A DNA stretch of 64,000 bases from Mycolicibacterium peregrinum (GCF_001665785.1 NZ_LZSO01000031.1:248001-312000); one strand, 5' to 3'; shown: positions 33,653 through 42,302, counted from the first letter of the stretch. The notes: generated by a model not told the origin, from the letters alone. A program made the numbers and translations.

Positions 33653-34954
33653 ATGGCCAACAACACGACCCGGCGACGCGTTGCCGTTTTGGGTGGCAAC
33701 AGAATTCCGTTCGCACGGTCCGACGGCGCCTACGCCAACGCCTCCAACCAGGACATGTTCACCGCCGCGCTGGACGGGCTGATCGAGCGCTTCGATCTGG
33801 CCGGTGAGCAGCTCGGTGCGGTGATCGGCGGCGCGGTGCTCAAACACAGCCGCGACTTCAACCTGATGCGCGAATGCGTGCTGGGCAGCTCGTTGTCGCC
33901 GTACACCCCGGCCTTCGATCTTCAGCAGGCCTGCGGCACCGGCCTGCAGGCTGCGATCGTCGCTGCCAACGCCATTGCGCTGGGGCAATACGAGTCCGCG
34001 GCCACCGGTGGTGTGGACACCGCATCGGACGCCCCGATCGCGTTCGGCAACGACCTGCGGCAGGTCCTGCTGGGCCTGCGCCGGGCGAAGTCCAACGTGG
34101 ACCGGCTCAAGCTGGTCGGCAAGCTGCCGGCCGCATTGGGCGTCGAGATCCCGGTCAACAGCGAGCCCCGCACCGGTATGTCGATGGGCGAGCACGCCGC
34201 CGTCACCGCCAAGAAGATGGGCATCAAGCGCGTCGATCAGGATGAACTGGCCGCCGCGAGCCACCGCAACATGGCCGCCGCCTACGACCGCGGCTTCTTC
34301 GATGACCTGGTGACCCCTTTCCTCGGGCTGTACCGCGACAACAATCTGCGGGCCGATTCCTCGGTGGAGAAGCTGGCCAAGCTCAAGCCGGTGTTCGGCG
34401 TCAAGGCCGGTGACGCCACCATGACCGCGGGCAACTCGACTCCGCTGACCGACGGTGCCTCGGTGGCGCTGCTCGCCAGTGAGGACTGGGCCCAGGCACA
34501 CGGTCATGAGCCGCTGGCCTACTTCGTCGACGGAGAGACCGCCGCCGTCGATTACGTCAACGGGCCCGACGGCCTGCTGATGGCCCCGACCTACGCGGTG
34601 CCCCGCCTGCTCGCGCGCAACGGGCTGACCCTGCAGGACTTCGATTTCTACGAGATCCACGAGGCGTTCGCCTCGGTGGTGCTGGCCACGCTGGCAGCCT
34701 GGGATTCCGACGAGTACTGCAAGGAACGCCTCGGCCTGGACAAGGCGCTCGGCAGCATCGACCGCGCCAAGCTCAACGTCAACGGGTCCTCGTTGGCAGC
34801 GGGTCACCCGTTCGCGGCCACCGGTGGCCGGATCGTGGCGCAGTTGGCCAAGCAACTGGCCGAGAAGAAGAAGGAGACGGGTAAGCCGGTGCGCGGCCTG
34901 ATCTCCGTCTGCGCGGCCGGGGGGCAGGGCGTCACCGCGATTTTGGAGGCGTAG
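33653..34954 (+). CDS. fadA2: Acetyl-CoA acyltransferase (thiolase) FadA2
   Basis: A 433-residue thiolase. The acyl-accepting cysteine is C94 in QQACGTGLQAA; the histidine loop is FYEIHEAFA and the second cysteine is in SVCAAGGQG; GHPFAATGGR marks the CoA-side loop. It cleaves 3-oxoacyl-CoA in beta-oxidation, or forms it in reverse. The start ATG at 33653 has GGAGGG seven bases upstream, much better than the alternative at 33617. The last codons (Leu-Glu-Ala-stop) lie inside the first unit of a 35-bp tandem repeat. It diverges from fabG4-htdX, giving a set of reductase, dehydratase and thiolase for acyl-chain cycling. Confidence 0.93.
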   Translation: MANNTTRRRVAVLGGNRIPFARSDGAYANASNQDMFTAALDGLIERFDLAGEQLGAVIGGAVLKHSRDFNLMRECVLGSSLSPYTPAFDLQQACGTGLQAAIVAANAIALGQYESAATGGVDTASDAPIAFGNDLRQVLLGLRRAKSNVDRLKLVGKLPAALGVEIPVNSEPRTGMSMGEHAAVTAKKMGIKRVDQDELAAASHRNMAAAYDRGFFDDLVTPFLGLYRDNNLRADSSVEKLAKLKPVFGVKAGDATMTAGNSTPLTDGASVALLASEDWAQAHGHEPLAYFVDGETAAVDYVNGPDGLLMAPTYAVPRLLARNGLTLQDFDFYEIHEAFASVVLATLAAWDSDEYCKERLGLDKALGSIDRAKLNVNGSSLAAGHPFAATGGRIVAQLAKQLAEKKKETGKPVRGLISVCAAGGQGVTAILEA

Positions 34955-35042
34955 CTTGCGGAGCCCGACCATGGAATGTGGAGGCGTAGCTTGCGGAGCC
35001 CGACCATGGAGTCTGGAGGCGTAGCAGGGCCTGACCAGGCCC
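34945..35042. repeat. 35-bp tandem repeat over the fadA2 stop codon, with trailing hairpin
   Basis: Units start at 34945, 34980 and 35015 with GGAGGCGTAG. The first two are 35 bases long and agree at 33 of 35 positions. The third keeps only GGAGGCGTAGC before diverging. The first unit contains the last codons and stop of fadA2. The third runs into a small perfect hairpin, GGGCCT-GACC-AGGCCC, at 35027-35042. The rest of the stretch up to the sRNA promoter (35043-35211) shows no gene that I can support. Confidence 0.8.
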
Positions 35043-35211
35043 GACCGCCGGCCGAAAAATATCCGAAAAGTTTCTTTCGGGGATGTGTAACGGCCGCGGC
35101 ATAGAGGTCGATACACGGGTAGCTCCGTGTTGCCGTCTGACCCCCCGACCCGACGGCAACACGGGGCGACCTAGCTTCAGATTCTCGGCAAATTCGGCCG
35201 TACTTTTCTCT

Positions 35212-35235
35212 GGTTTGAGGGGTACCCGAGGCGTA
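35212..35235 (+). promoter_or_regulatory. SigF-like promoter for the F6-type RNA
   Basis: GGTTT at 35212-35216 and GCGTA at 35231-35235 are separated by 14 bases. The mycobacterial SigF consensus is GGTTT-N15-16-GGGTA, so this is a near match with one changed base and a slightly short spacer. Transcription would begin near 35243, just ahead of the first structured stem. The F6 sRNA of M. tuberculosis is SigF-dependent, which fits. Confidence 0.5.
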
Positions 35236-35242
35236 CGATCGA

Positions 35243-35356
35243 GCCTACGACGGGTTCGGGAGTGACTGATCCAAAGAGTCGGTACAGGGGTGAAAGACCG
35301 GCTGCGTGAGACGAATTGGAACGCCCCCAGGTGTCCTCCCGAACCCGCCCTTTTTT
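35243..35356 (+). ncRNA. Structured small RNA, probable F6 (ncRv10243) homologue
   Basis: CGGGTTCGGGAG (35251-35262) pairs perfectly over 12 bases with CTCCCGAACCCG (35336-35347), which is followed by a run of six T at 35351-35356, as in an intrinsic terminator. Inside it, AGTCGGT (35277-35283) pairs with ACCGGCT (35297-35303). The loop bases GGGGTG (35287-35292) can pair with CGCCCC (35322-35327) to make a pseudoknot. In M. tuberculosis the SigF-dependent sRNA F6 lies at this place, between fadA2 and fadE5 on the same strand, and is about 100 bases. The C-rich segment 35322-35329 could also be the target-binding region. Identity as F6 rests on synteny and structure, not on alignment. Confidence 0.7.
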
Positions 35357-35404
35357 GTTTTGATCCCCGCATCTTCTGGCCCATACGGCCCGTAGCGTGG
35401 TGCC

Positions 35405-36316
35405 ATGCAGACCAGCCTCATCGCCTCGCTCAGTGACACCGGTGGCCGCTCCCCGATCGACGCCACAGTAGAGAATCTCGCGCAATTGCACGACGAGGGA
35501 TTCCGGCGGGTCTGGATGACCCAGATGCCCTACGAACCGGACCTGTTGACGGTGCTCGCGGTCGCCTTCCGTGAGGTCGACGGGATCGAGGTGGGCACCG
35601 GCGTCATCCCGATCCAGAATCAGCACCCGATGCTGCTGGCACAGCGTGCGCTCACTCTCAACCTGATCAGCGGCGGCCGGTTCCTGCTCGGCCTCGGCAT
35701 GACCCATGCCGCGGTGACCGAGGGGATGTGGGGCATTCCGTGGGACAAGCCGGTGCGCCGCCTCCGTGAGTATCTGGACGGACTACAGCCGCTGTTGGCC
35801 GGCGAACCCGCCGACGCACCGGGCGAGACGGTGACCACCCGCGGGGCGCTGCAGATACCGGGGGCGACGGCACCAGACGTGTACATCGCCGCGTTGGGGC
35901 CGCAACTGCTCAAGCTTGCGGGCCGTCGCACAGCGGGCACCGTCACCTGGATGACCGGTCCGACCACACTGGCCGAACACGTGTCCCCGACCCTGCGCGA
36001 GGCGGCCGGGGACCGCCCGGTCCGCGTCGTCGCGGCACTTCCGGTCAGCGTCACCGACGACGTCGACGGCGCCCGCGCTCAGGCTGCCAAACAGTTCGCG
36101 ATGTACGGGCACCTGCCGTCGTACCGCGCCATGCTCGACCGTGAGGGGTACGCCGGTCCCGAGGATGCCGCCATCATCGGCGACGAAAGCACTGTGGCGG
36201 AACGCATCCGGGCGCTCGGAACGATCGGCGTCGACGAATATGTCGGGGTGGTGTTCGACGCATCACCCGAAAACCGGGCTCGCACCAGGGCGCTGTTGCG
36301 GTCGCTCGACAGCTGA
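35405..36316 (+). CDS. LLM-class (luciferase-like) flavin/F420-dependent oxidoreductase
   Basis: A 303-residue TIM-barrel protein of the bacterial luciferase-like superfamily. Motifs are FRRVWMTQMPYEPD near residue 34, EVGTGVIPIQNQHPMLLAQRALTLN, GRFLLGLGMTHA and DVYIAALGPQLLKLAGR. Most mycobacterial members use F420H2 or FMN. The C-terminal TIGVDEYVGVVFD is typical of the F420 group. TAGCGT ends six bases before the ATG, so the message may be leaderless, starting after the sRNA terminator. The neighbouring NmrA-like gene may act in the same pathway. Substrate unknown. Confidence 0.85.
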   Translation: MQTSLIASLSDTGGRSPIDATVENLAQLHDEGFRRVWMTQMPYEPDLLTVLAVAFREVDGIEVGTGVIPIQNQHPMLLAQRALTLNLISGGRFLLGLGMTHAAVTEGMWGIPWDKPVRRLREYLDGLQPLLAGEPADAPGETVTTRGALQIPGATAPDVYIAALGPQLLKLAGRRTAGTVTWMTGPTTLAEHVSPTLREAAGDRPVRVVAALPVSVTDDVDGARAQAAKQFAMYGHLPSYRAMLDREGYAGPEDAAIIGDESTVAERIRALGTIGVDEYVGVVFDASPENRARTRALLRSLDS

Positions 36317-36421
36317 CGGGGATGATTGTCGCCGATCTGGCGGTTGCAGCCCTTGCCGGCGACCGCAAGTGGATGCGGTTGCCGAGGCAACTTTGACGCA
36401 CCACCAGTAACGGAGGCCGCA

Positions 36422-37357
36422 TTGCCCGCAACACCATCAGCGGCAGACGGTCCGAGCATTCTCGTGATCGGGGCAGGAGAACTCGGCGCCAGTGTGTTGT
36501 TCGCTCTCTCCCATCACGTCGCACGCCTTCCAGACGCAAACCTCGCGGTGCTGTTGCGGCCGCCGGCGGCAGGTGTCGACGTGAACAGCGATGCGCGCCG
36601 TAGGGAGCTGGCCGAGGCGGGTATCACGGTAGAACATGCCGACGTCGCGACGGCGTCGGTGGCAGAGCTTGCGGCCGTGATGGGGCGTTACCACACGGTC
36701 ATCAGCTGTGTCGGTTTCGCGGCCGGACCGGGCACACAGCGCAAGCTCGCTCGATCGGCGCTGACGGCCGGGGTATCCCGTTACTTCCCATGGCAATTCG
36801 GCGTTGACTACGACGAGATAGGCCGCGGTAGCGCGCAGACGCTGTTCGACGAGCAGCTCGACGTACGCGATCTGCTGCGAGGCCAGCGCGCCACCGAGTG
36901 GGTGATCATCTCCACCGGCATGTTCACCAGTTTCCTGTTCGAACCCGCGTTCGGCGTGGTGGATCTGTCGACGAATACCGTGCATGCGTTGGGGAGCTGG
37001 GACAACCAAGTCACCCTCACCACGCCCGACGATATCGGCGTGCTCACCGCCGACATCGTCTTCGCTGAACCGCGTATTCGCGATACCGTCGTCTATCTCG
37101 CCGGCGACACCCTCAGTTACCGCGAACTCGCCGATATCCTCGACCGGCTCCGTGGGAATGCGGTGACCCGCACGCTGTGGACCACCGACTTCCTGGCCGG
37201 GCAACTGCGGCAGAATCCCGAGGACACCATGAGCAAGTACCGGGCGGTGTTCGCCCGCACCAATGGCGTTGCCTGGCCAAAAGATCAGTCGTACAACGTC
37301 GTCCGCGGTATCAGCACCACCACCGCAGAGCAGTGGGCGCGGGCGAACCTGGTCTGA
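36422..37357 (+). CDS. NmrA/isoflavone-reductase-like NAD(P)-binding protein
   Basis: A 311-residue atypical SDR. The Rossmann glycine motif is ILVIGAGELGASV near residue 13, followed by VISCVGFAAGPGTQRKLARSAL and RYFPWQFGVDYDEIG, the pattern of NmrA-like and aromatic-alcohol-reductase proteins. The start is TTG at 36422 with GGAGG five bases ahead; the open frame upstream has no similarity to the family. Enzymes of this family reduce aromatic or quinone-like compounds, or bind NADP as sensors. The neighbouring LLM gene suggests a redox pair. Confidence 0.82.
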   Translation: MPATPSAADGPSILVIGAGELGASVLFALSHHVARLPDANLAVLLRPPAAGVDVNSDARRRELAEAGITVEHADVATASVAELAAVMGRYHTVISCVGFAAGPGTQRKLARSALTAGVSRYFPWQFGVDYDEIGRGSAQTLFDEQLDVRDLLRGQRATEWVIISTGMFTSFLFEPAFGVVDLSTNTVHALGSWDNQVTLTTPDDIGVLTADIVFAEPRIRDTVVYLAGDTLSYRELADILDRLRGNAVTRTLWTTDFLAGQLRQNPEDTMSKYRAVFARTNGVAWPKDQSYNVVRGISTTTAEQWARANLV

Positions 37358-37367
37358 CGTCCGGCGG

Positions 37368-40268
37368 CTACGTCGAGGTGGTCGGCTCGGGCTCGGTTTC
37401 CGGCTCGAGCAGTTTACGAACCGAGGTGCGAGATCCGTACGGGCGCAACATGCGGCTGGCCGGGCGGGGCCGCACGATCTGTGGCCACCAGAACCACCGG
37501 CCGAGCAATGCCGCGATGGACGGCGTCATGAACGACCGCACGATCAAGGTGTCGAAGAGCAGACCGAGGCCGATGGTGGTACCGATCTGCCCGAGCACGA
37601 TGAGATCGCTGAAGATGAACGAGGACATGGTGGCGGCGAACACCAGGCCGGCCGCGGTCACCACCCGGCCGGTCCCGGCCATGGCGCGGATGACGCCGGT
37701 CTTGAGCCCGGCCCCGATCTCTTCCTGGAAGCGGGATATCAGCAGCAGGTTGTAGTCCGCTCCGACCGCCAGCAGCAGGATGATGGCCAGGGCCAACACG
37801 ATCCAGTACAACTGGATGCCGAAGATGTACTGCCACACCAGGACCGATAGACCGAACGACGCACCCAACGACAGCACGACCGTGCCGACGATGACCATCG
37901 CGGCGACCAGGCTGCGGGTGATGAACATCATGATGAGCAGGATCAGGCTGATGGCCGCCAACGCGGCGATGAGCAGGTCGTACTTGGCGCCGTCCTGAAT
38001 GTCCTTGTATGCGGACGCAGTTCCGGCCACGTAGATCTTGGCGTCCGACAGCGGCGTGGCCTTGATCGCGTCGAACGCGGAGTCCTTCAGCGCATCGATG
38101 TGCGAAATGCCTTCGGGGGTGGCGGGAGTGCCCTCGTGCGTGATGATCATGCGGGCGGCCTTGCCGTCGGGTGACATGAACAGTTTCAGGCCGCGTTTGA
38201 AGTCGGGATTGTCGAAGGCTTCCGGCGGCAGATAGAACGAGTCGTCATTCTTCGCGGAGTCGAAGGCCTGTCCCATCGCCGTCGAATTCTCGAGGGCTTC
38301 CTGGGACTGCGAATTGGTCCCGGCCGTGGTGGCGTAATTGGACAGGGTCAGATCACGGTTGCGCTCTTGGATGGCGATCTGCGGAGGTAACAGCGCCACG
38401 AGTTTCGGCTGGAGGGCGTCGAGCTTGTCCAGGCTCGCGGTGATCTGGCCGAATTGGTCGCTGAGCTTGTCGATCCCGTCGAGCGCATCGAAGACCGACC
38501 TCAACGCCGCGCACATGGGGATGTCGAAACAGTGCGGTTCCCAGTAGAAGTAGTTACGGAGGGGTCGGAACTGATCGTCGAAATTGGCGATCTTGTCGCG
38601 CAGATCGTTCACGATGGCGACGGTGTCGTGGAACGCCTGGGTCTGCTCATGGGTGGCGGCGGCACTGGCCTGCTGCAACGCGACCTGCTGCTTGAGGATG
38701 TTGATCGTGTTGGACAGCTCGCCTGCCTGCTTGAGCAGATCGGCGGCGCGGTCCTGTTGGTAACCCAGATTCATGATCTGGCTGGCGCTTTGCGCACTGA
38801 TCTGAAATGGGATGGAGCTGTGCTTGATCGGTGTGCCCAGCGGTCGGGTGATCGACTGGACCAGGGCAATGCCGCGGGTGTGCAGCACAGCCTTGGCAAC
38901 GCGTTCGAGCACCAGCATGTCCGCGGGATTGCGCATGTCGTGATCGGTTTCGATCATCAACAGCTCGGGGTTCAGCCGGGCTTCCGAGAAGTGGCGGGTG
39001 GCTGCGGTGTAGCCGATGTTGGCCGGTGCTGATTCCGGTAGGTAGGGGCGGCCGTCGTAGCTGGTCTTGTAGCCCGGCAGGGCGAGCAGGCCGACGAGCG
39101 CGATCAGACACGACACCACCAGGATGGGGCCGGGCCACCGCACGATCGCGGTACCGATGCGCCGCCAGCGCGGTGCCCGTGGGTTGCGTTTCGGCTCAAG
39201 GAGTCCGAATCGGCTCCCGATGGTCAGTACGGCGGGCCCGAGTGTCAGCGCGGCCACCAGCGTCACCAGCACGCCGATGGCGGCGGGTACGCCCAGGGTC
39301 TGGAAGTAGGGCAGTCGGGTGAAGTGCAGGCAGGCCACGGCTCCGGCTATGGTCAGTCCGGAGCCGACGATGACGTGTACGGTGCCGCGAAACATGTCGT
39401 AGTACGCGGCTTCTCGGTCCATGCCTCGGCTGCGCGCCTCGTGATAGCGGCCGACGATGAAGATGCCGTAGTCCGTGCCCGCAGCGATCGCCAACAGTGT
39501 CAGCAGGTTCGTCGAATAGGTGGACAGACCGATGACCCCGGAGTGTGCGAGCGCGGCGACGACACCGCGCGCGGCCGCCAGCTCGATGAGGACCGTGACG
39601 AGCATCAGGAGCATCGTGACCAGGGATCGGTAGACCACGAGCAGCATCACCGCGATGACCAAGAAGGTTATGCCGGTGACCTTTTCGGTGCCCTCGCTAC
39701 CCACCTCGAAGTTGTCGGTGATGAGCGGAGCGGCGCCGGTGACGTAGGCCTTGACCCCTGGCGGTGGTGGCACGCTCGCCACGATCTCGCGGATGGCGTC
39801 GACGGATTGGTTGGACAACGCCTCGCCCTGGTTGCCGGCCAGGTACACCTGCACCAGAGCGGCCTTGCCGTCCTTGCTCTGCGAGCCGCCCGCGGTGAGC
39901 GGGTCTCCCCAGAAGTCCTGGATGTGCTCGACGTGCTTGGTGTCCTCGGCAAGCTTTTTCACGAGGGTGTCGTAGAAGCGGTGGGCGTCGTCGCCGAGCG
40001 GCTGATCGCCTTCGAGCACGATCATGGCGGCGCTGTCGGAGTTGAACTCGTCGAAGACCTGGCCGATGTGGCGCATCGCCATGGTCGACGGTGCATCGGG
40101 CGCATTCAGCCCCACCGAGCGTGCCGCACCGACGACCTCCAGTTGTGGCACAAGGATGTTCGTCAACGCGGCGATGGCGACCCATACCAGCACGATCGGT
40201 ACGGCGAGCATTCGGATGGTGCGCGCCGTCCGGGAGCCTTCGGCATGTTCGGGGCTGTGGGCGCTCAT
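37368..40268 (-). CDS. MmpL-family RND transporter
   Basis: A 966-residue MmpL protein with two repeats, each with membrane helices and a large external loop. The proton-relay Asp-Tyr pairs are seen in GTDYGIFIVGRYHEARSRG (TM4) and GADYNLLLISRFQEE (TM10). It lacks a long soluble C-terminal domain. MmpL proteins export envelope lipids or siderophores across the inner membrane. Its ATG overlaps the mmpS stop (ATGA), so the two are coupled. Substrate not readable from sequence; the MmpS partner and the TetR regulator are the MmpS4/S5 type of arrangement. Confidence 0.92.
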   Translation of the reverse strand: MSAHSPEHAEGSRTARTIRMLAVPIVLVWVAIAALTNILVPQLEVVGAARSVGLNAPDAPSTMAMRHIGQVFDEFNSDSAAMIVLEGDQPLGDDAHRFYDTLVKKLAEDTKHVEHIQDFWGDPLTAGGSQSKDGKAALVQVYLAGNQGEALSNQSVDAIREIVASVPPPPGVKAYVTGAAPLITDNFEVGSEGTEKVTGITFLVIAVMLLVVYRSLVTMLLMLVTVLIELAAARGVVAALAHSGVIGLSTYSTNLLTLLAIAAGTDYGIFIVGRYHEARSRGMDREAAYYDMFRGTVHVIVGSGLTIAGAVACLHFTRLPYFQTLGVPAAIGVLVTLVAALTLGPAVLTIGSRFGLLEPKRNPRAPRWRRIGTAIVRWPGPILVVSCLIALVGLLALPGYKTSYDGRPYLPESAPANIGYTAATRHFSEARLNPELLMIETDHDMRNPADMLVLERVAKAVLHTRGIALVQSITRPLGTPIKHSSIPFQISAQSASQIMNLGYQQDRAADLLKQAGELSNTINILKQQVALQQASAAATHEQTQAFHDTVAIVNDLRDKIANFDDQFRPLRNYFYWEPHCFDIPMCAALRSVFDALDGIDKLSDQFGQITASLDKLDALQPKLVALLPPQIAIQERNRDLTLSNYATTAGTNSQSQEALENSTAMGQAFDSAKNDDSFYLPPEAFDNPDFKRGLKLFMSPDGKAARMIITHEGTPATPEGISHIDALKDSAFDAIKATPLSDAKIYVAGTASAYKDIQDGAKYDLLIAALAAISLILLIMMFITRSLVAAMVIVGTVVLSLGASFGLSVLVWQYIFGIQLYWIVLALAIILLLAVGADYNLLLISRFQEEIGAGLKTGVIRAMAGTGRVVTAAGLVFAATMSSFIFSDLIVLGQIGTTIGLGLLFDTLIVRSFMTPSIAALLGRWFWWPQIVRPRPASRMLRPYGSRTSVRKLLEPETEPEPTTST

Positions 40269-40711
40269 GCCGACTTGTCCAAGCATGCGATGTAGCCGTT
40301 CACGTTGTCGGTGGACCTTTCGTCCTTGACCACACCGTTGACGGTGATGCGGCAGCCGATGTACTCGCCGTCGCCTTGCGCCCGCAGGTCGGCGAACATG
40401 GTCGGGTCATCGGTGACCAGCGTCTGCGACCAGGGCAGCGTCACGTCCTCGGCCCGCTGGGGTTGTGCGTCGATGTCCAGGTAATTGATGGTGGCTACTG
40501 AGCCCGGTGATCCGAACACTTCGAAGAGGACCCGCTTCGGGTTGTATCCGGTGTTCTCCAGGGCGTCGGCGCTGGGGCGTGACACCTCGTTGTCGGAGCC
40601 GAATATGCCGTGTAGCCGGCTGACGGTGAACGCGACGACCGCCACCACGAGCACGGCCACGATCACCGTCCAGCGCCGCCTTATCAGGCTTCCTACCGAG
40701 ATCCCCTGCAT
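40265..40711 (-). CDS. MmpS-family accessory protein
   Basis: A 148-residue MmpS protein: short cytoplasmic N-terminus, one membrane helix (WTVIVAVLVVAVVAFTVSRLHGIFG) and a beta-rich outer domain with YNPKRVLFEVFGSPGSVATINYLD, VTLPWSQTLV and GCRITVNGVVKDE, the family signature. It helps its MmpL partner assemble or export a substrate. ATG at 40711 has AAAGG seven bases upstream. The longer frame opening at 40816 reaches into the operator and is rejected. It is divergent from a TetR gene with a perfect palindrome between. Confidence 0.92.
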   Translation of the reverse strand: MQGISVGSLIRRRWTVIVAVLVVAVVAFTVSRLHGIFGSDNEVSRPSADALENTGYNPKRVLFEVFGSPGSVATINYLDIDAQPQRAEDVTLPWSQTLVTDDPTMFADLRAQGDGEYIGCRITVNGVVKDERSTDNVNGYIACLDKSA

Positions 40712-40785
40712 CTCAGAGCCTTTCGACAACGGGCGCTCTGCGCGCCGTGAGGCGAGAGTCTTTGGCCGTTCCAAGCACCTGAACG

Positions 40786-40799
40786 GTACCGTACGGTAC
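40786..40799. promoter_or_regulatory. 14-bp perfect palindrome, TetR operator of mmpS/mmpL
   Basis: GTACCGT and ACGGTAC join into a perfect palindrome at 40786-40799, 74 bases before the mmpS start and 50 to 64 bases before the tetR start. A dimeric TetR binding there would control both directions. Confidence 0.6.
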
Positions 40800-40863
40800 A
40801 GTCGGTTGGACGGCAAGGCCTACAGACAAGTGGCCGTGGTTGCCCGCTATGGAAAGGTTTTCA

Positions 40864-41475
40864 GTGTCACCCGCTTCGACCGCCTCGTCGCATGACGTTT
40901 CACCGCCGGCCCCGGCGACACAGTGGACCGAGCGCGAATCGGAATTGTTGTCGATCACCCTGCGTCTGTTACAGCAGCATGGATACGACCGGCTGACCGT
41001 GGAAGCCGTCGCGACCGAAGCGAAGTCGAGCAAGGCCACCATCTACCGCCGGTGGCCGTCGAAGACCGAGCTGGTCCTGGCAGCCTTCATCGAGGGCACC
41101 CGGATCCAGTTGGTGCCTCCTCGCACGGGCGCGCTGCGGACCGACCTGCTGAGCATCGGCTCGTCGGTGTGCGCACAGGCACGCGAGCACGGCAGCACGA
41201 TGAGCGCGATCATGTCCGAGGTGGCGCACAGCCCGGAATTGAGTGCGGCACTGCAGAATCAGTTCGTTCTGCAGCGCAAGAAGCTGATGACCGAAGTGCT
41301 GACGGATGCGGTCAACCGGGGTGAGATCGACGCCGCGGCGGTGCACAACGAGTTGTGGGATGTGATGCCCGGGTATCTGGTGTTCCGGTCCCTGATCCCG
41401 GGACGTCCGCCGACCGAGGAGACGGTTCGGGCGCTCGTGGACGACGTGTTGATGCCCAGCCTGACCCGGTTCTGA
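40864..41475 (+). CDS. TetR-family regulator of the mmpS-mmpL operon
   Basis: About 203 residues. The HTH is LSITLRLLQQHGYDRLTVEAVA, then EAKSSKATIYRRWPSKTELV with the recognition helix KATIYRRWPSK. The C-terminal domain has the TetR_C_16-like look with LVPPRTGALRTDLLSIGSS. GTG at 40864 has GGAAAGG six bases before it; ATG at 40849 is an alternative. It diverges from mmpS-mmpL across the palindrome at 40786-40799, which makes it the likely repressor of that export pump. Confidence 0.87.
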   Translation: MSPASTASSHDVSPPAPATQWTERESELLSITLRLLQQHGYDRLTVEAVATEAKSSKATIYRRWPSKTELVLAAFIEGTRIQLVPPRTGALRTDLLSIGSSVCAQAREHGSTMSAIMSEVAHSPELSAALQNQFVLQRKKLMTEVLTDAVNRGEIDAAAVHNELWDVMPGYLVFRSLIPGRPPTEETVRALVDDVLMPSLTRF

Positions 41476-41479
41476 GCTG

Positions 41480-41773
41480 TCAGCGGCGGCGCCACCACAC
41501 GAGCAGGCCTACTGCCGCGAGCACGACGAGTACAGCGGCCACCGGAACCGCCGGTTTGGACCTCGCGGCCTCGGTTGCGGCGTGGGCCCGGTCGACGACG
41601 GCTTCCTTGGTCTCGACTGCCTTGTGCTGTGCCCGGCCCTTGACGTCGAGTTTGTCCGACAGCGCAGCCACCGTCTCACCCAGCTCGCTGCGCGTCTTGT
41701 CGATATCGGACTGGAGTTCGTCGATGCCGGCGTCCGGCCCCGGTTCGGGCGGAAGGCGATCAGCGGTGGCCAT
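41480..41773 (-). CDS. DUF3618 protein
   Basis: A 97-residue protein with an acidic amphipathic N-terminal half (DELQSDIDKTRSELGETVAALSDK, the DUF3618 signature), a Lys/Ala helix, and one C-terminal membrane helix (VAAVLVVLAAVGLLVWWRRR). It overlaps the end of the holin-X-like gene by 14 bases and is translated after it. This pair is common in actinobacterial chromosomes. Role unknown; a membrane-associated helper is the usual guess. Confidence 0.82.
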   Translation of the reverse strand: MATADRLPPEPGPDAGIDELQSDIDKTRSELGETVAALSDKLDVKGRAQHKAVETKEAVVDRAHAATEAARSKPAVPVAAVLVVLAAVGLLVWWRRR

Positions 41774-42170
41774 GGCGTGCCTCCTTGAGCTCGTTGAGAT
41801 CCTGCTTGACGCTGTCGACCGATTGGCTCGCCGGCGGCGGTACCTGTTTGGCTTGGCTGCGGCTGACCAATGCGGCCACCCCGGCGCCGAGGAACAGCAC
41901 CGCGGCGACGATGAGCGCGGCCGCCCATACCGGCAGGGCCAGCGCGATCGCCGCCACTGCGGCGGCGACGACCGTCATCAGGCCCAGCACCGCCAGCAGG
42001 CCGGCAGCGCTGATCAGCCCGGCGCCGAGTCCGGCGTGGCGCGCCGACTCCTGGAATTCGCGTTGCGCCAATCGCAACTCGTCGCGTACCAGCCGTGTCG
42101 TCTGCTGCTGTAGTTGGCCGAGGAGCTCGGCCGTGGACGCTTCGTTGATGGTTTTGGGTTCGGTAGTCAT
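41760..42170 (-). CDS. Actinobacterial holin-X (phage holin superfamily III) membrane protein
   Basis: A 136-residue protein from ATG at 42170, with AAAGG about eight bases ahead. An N-terminal helix (STAELLGQLQQQTTRLVRDELRLAQREF, in pieces) is followed by two adjacent membrane helices (GLLAVLGLMTVVAAAVAAIA; WAAALIVAAVLFLGAGVAAL) and a charged tail. This is the PF07332 'holin-X' plan. Despite the name these are chromosomal and no phage genes are nearby. It forms an overlapping pair with the DUF3618 gene. Confidence 0.82.
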   Translation of the reverse strand: MTTEPKTINEASTAELLGQLQQQTTRLVRDELRLAQREFQESARHAGLGAGLISAAGLLAVLGLMTVVAAAVAAIALALPVWAAALIVAAVLFLGAGVAALVSRSQAKQVPPPASQSVDSVKQDLNELKEARHGHR

Positions 42171-42302
42171 CGGTGGGCCTTTCGCCATGCGCACTACTTC
42201 TCACACAGCTGTGCCCGACGCAGGGCCCGGCAAAACCTCGTACCGTGGCCGGAACCCGTTAGAACCGGTCGGTTCGGGGTATCCGCTTGTCAGCCCAGCC
42301 GC

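Noticed and set aside
35243..35356. A riboswitch in front of the LLM gene
   Set aside because: I compared the folded core with glycine, SAM, cobalamin, ydaO, M-box and guanidine patterns and saw none of their conserved cores. The RNA ends in a terminator, and synteny fits the F6 sRNA better. Cis control of the LLM gene is not excluded.
39324..40295. Plus-strand frame of 323 codons opposite mmpL
   Set aside because: His/Gln/Arg-rich shadow of the MmpL coding strand, without any recognisable domain.
41760..42170. Prophage remnant, because of the holin-like gene
   Set aside because: Only the holin-X/DUF3618 pair is present, which is common in actinobacterial chromosomes. No integrase, tail or attachment-site repeats were seen.
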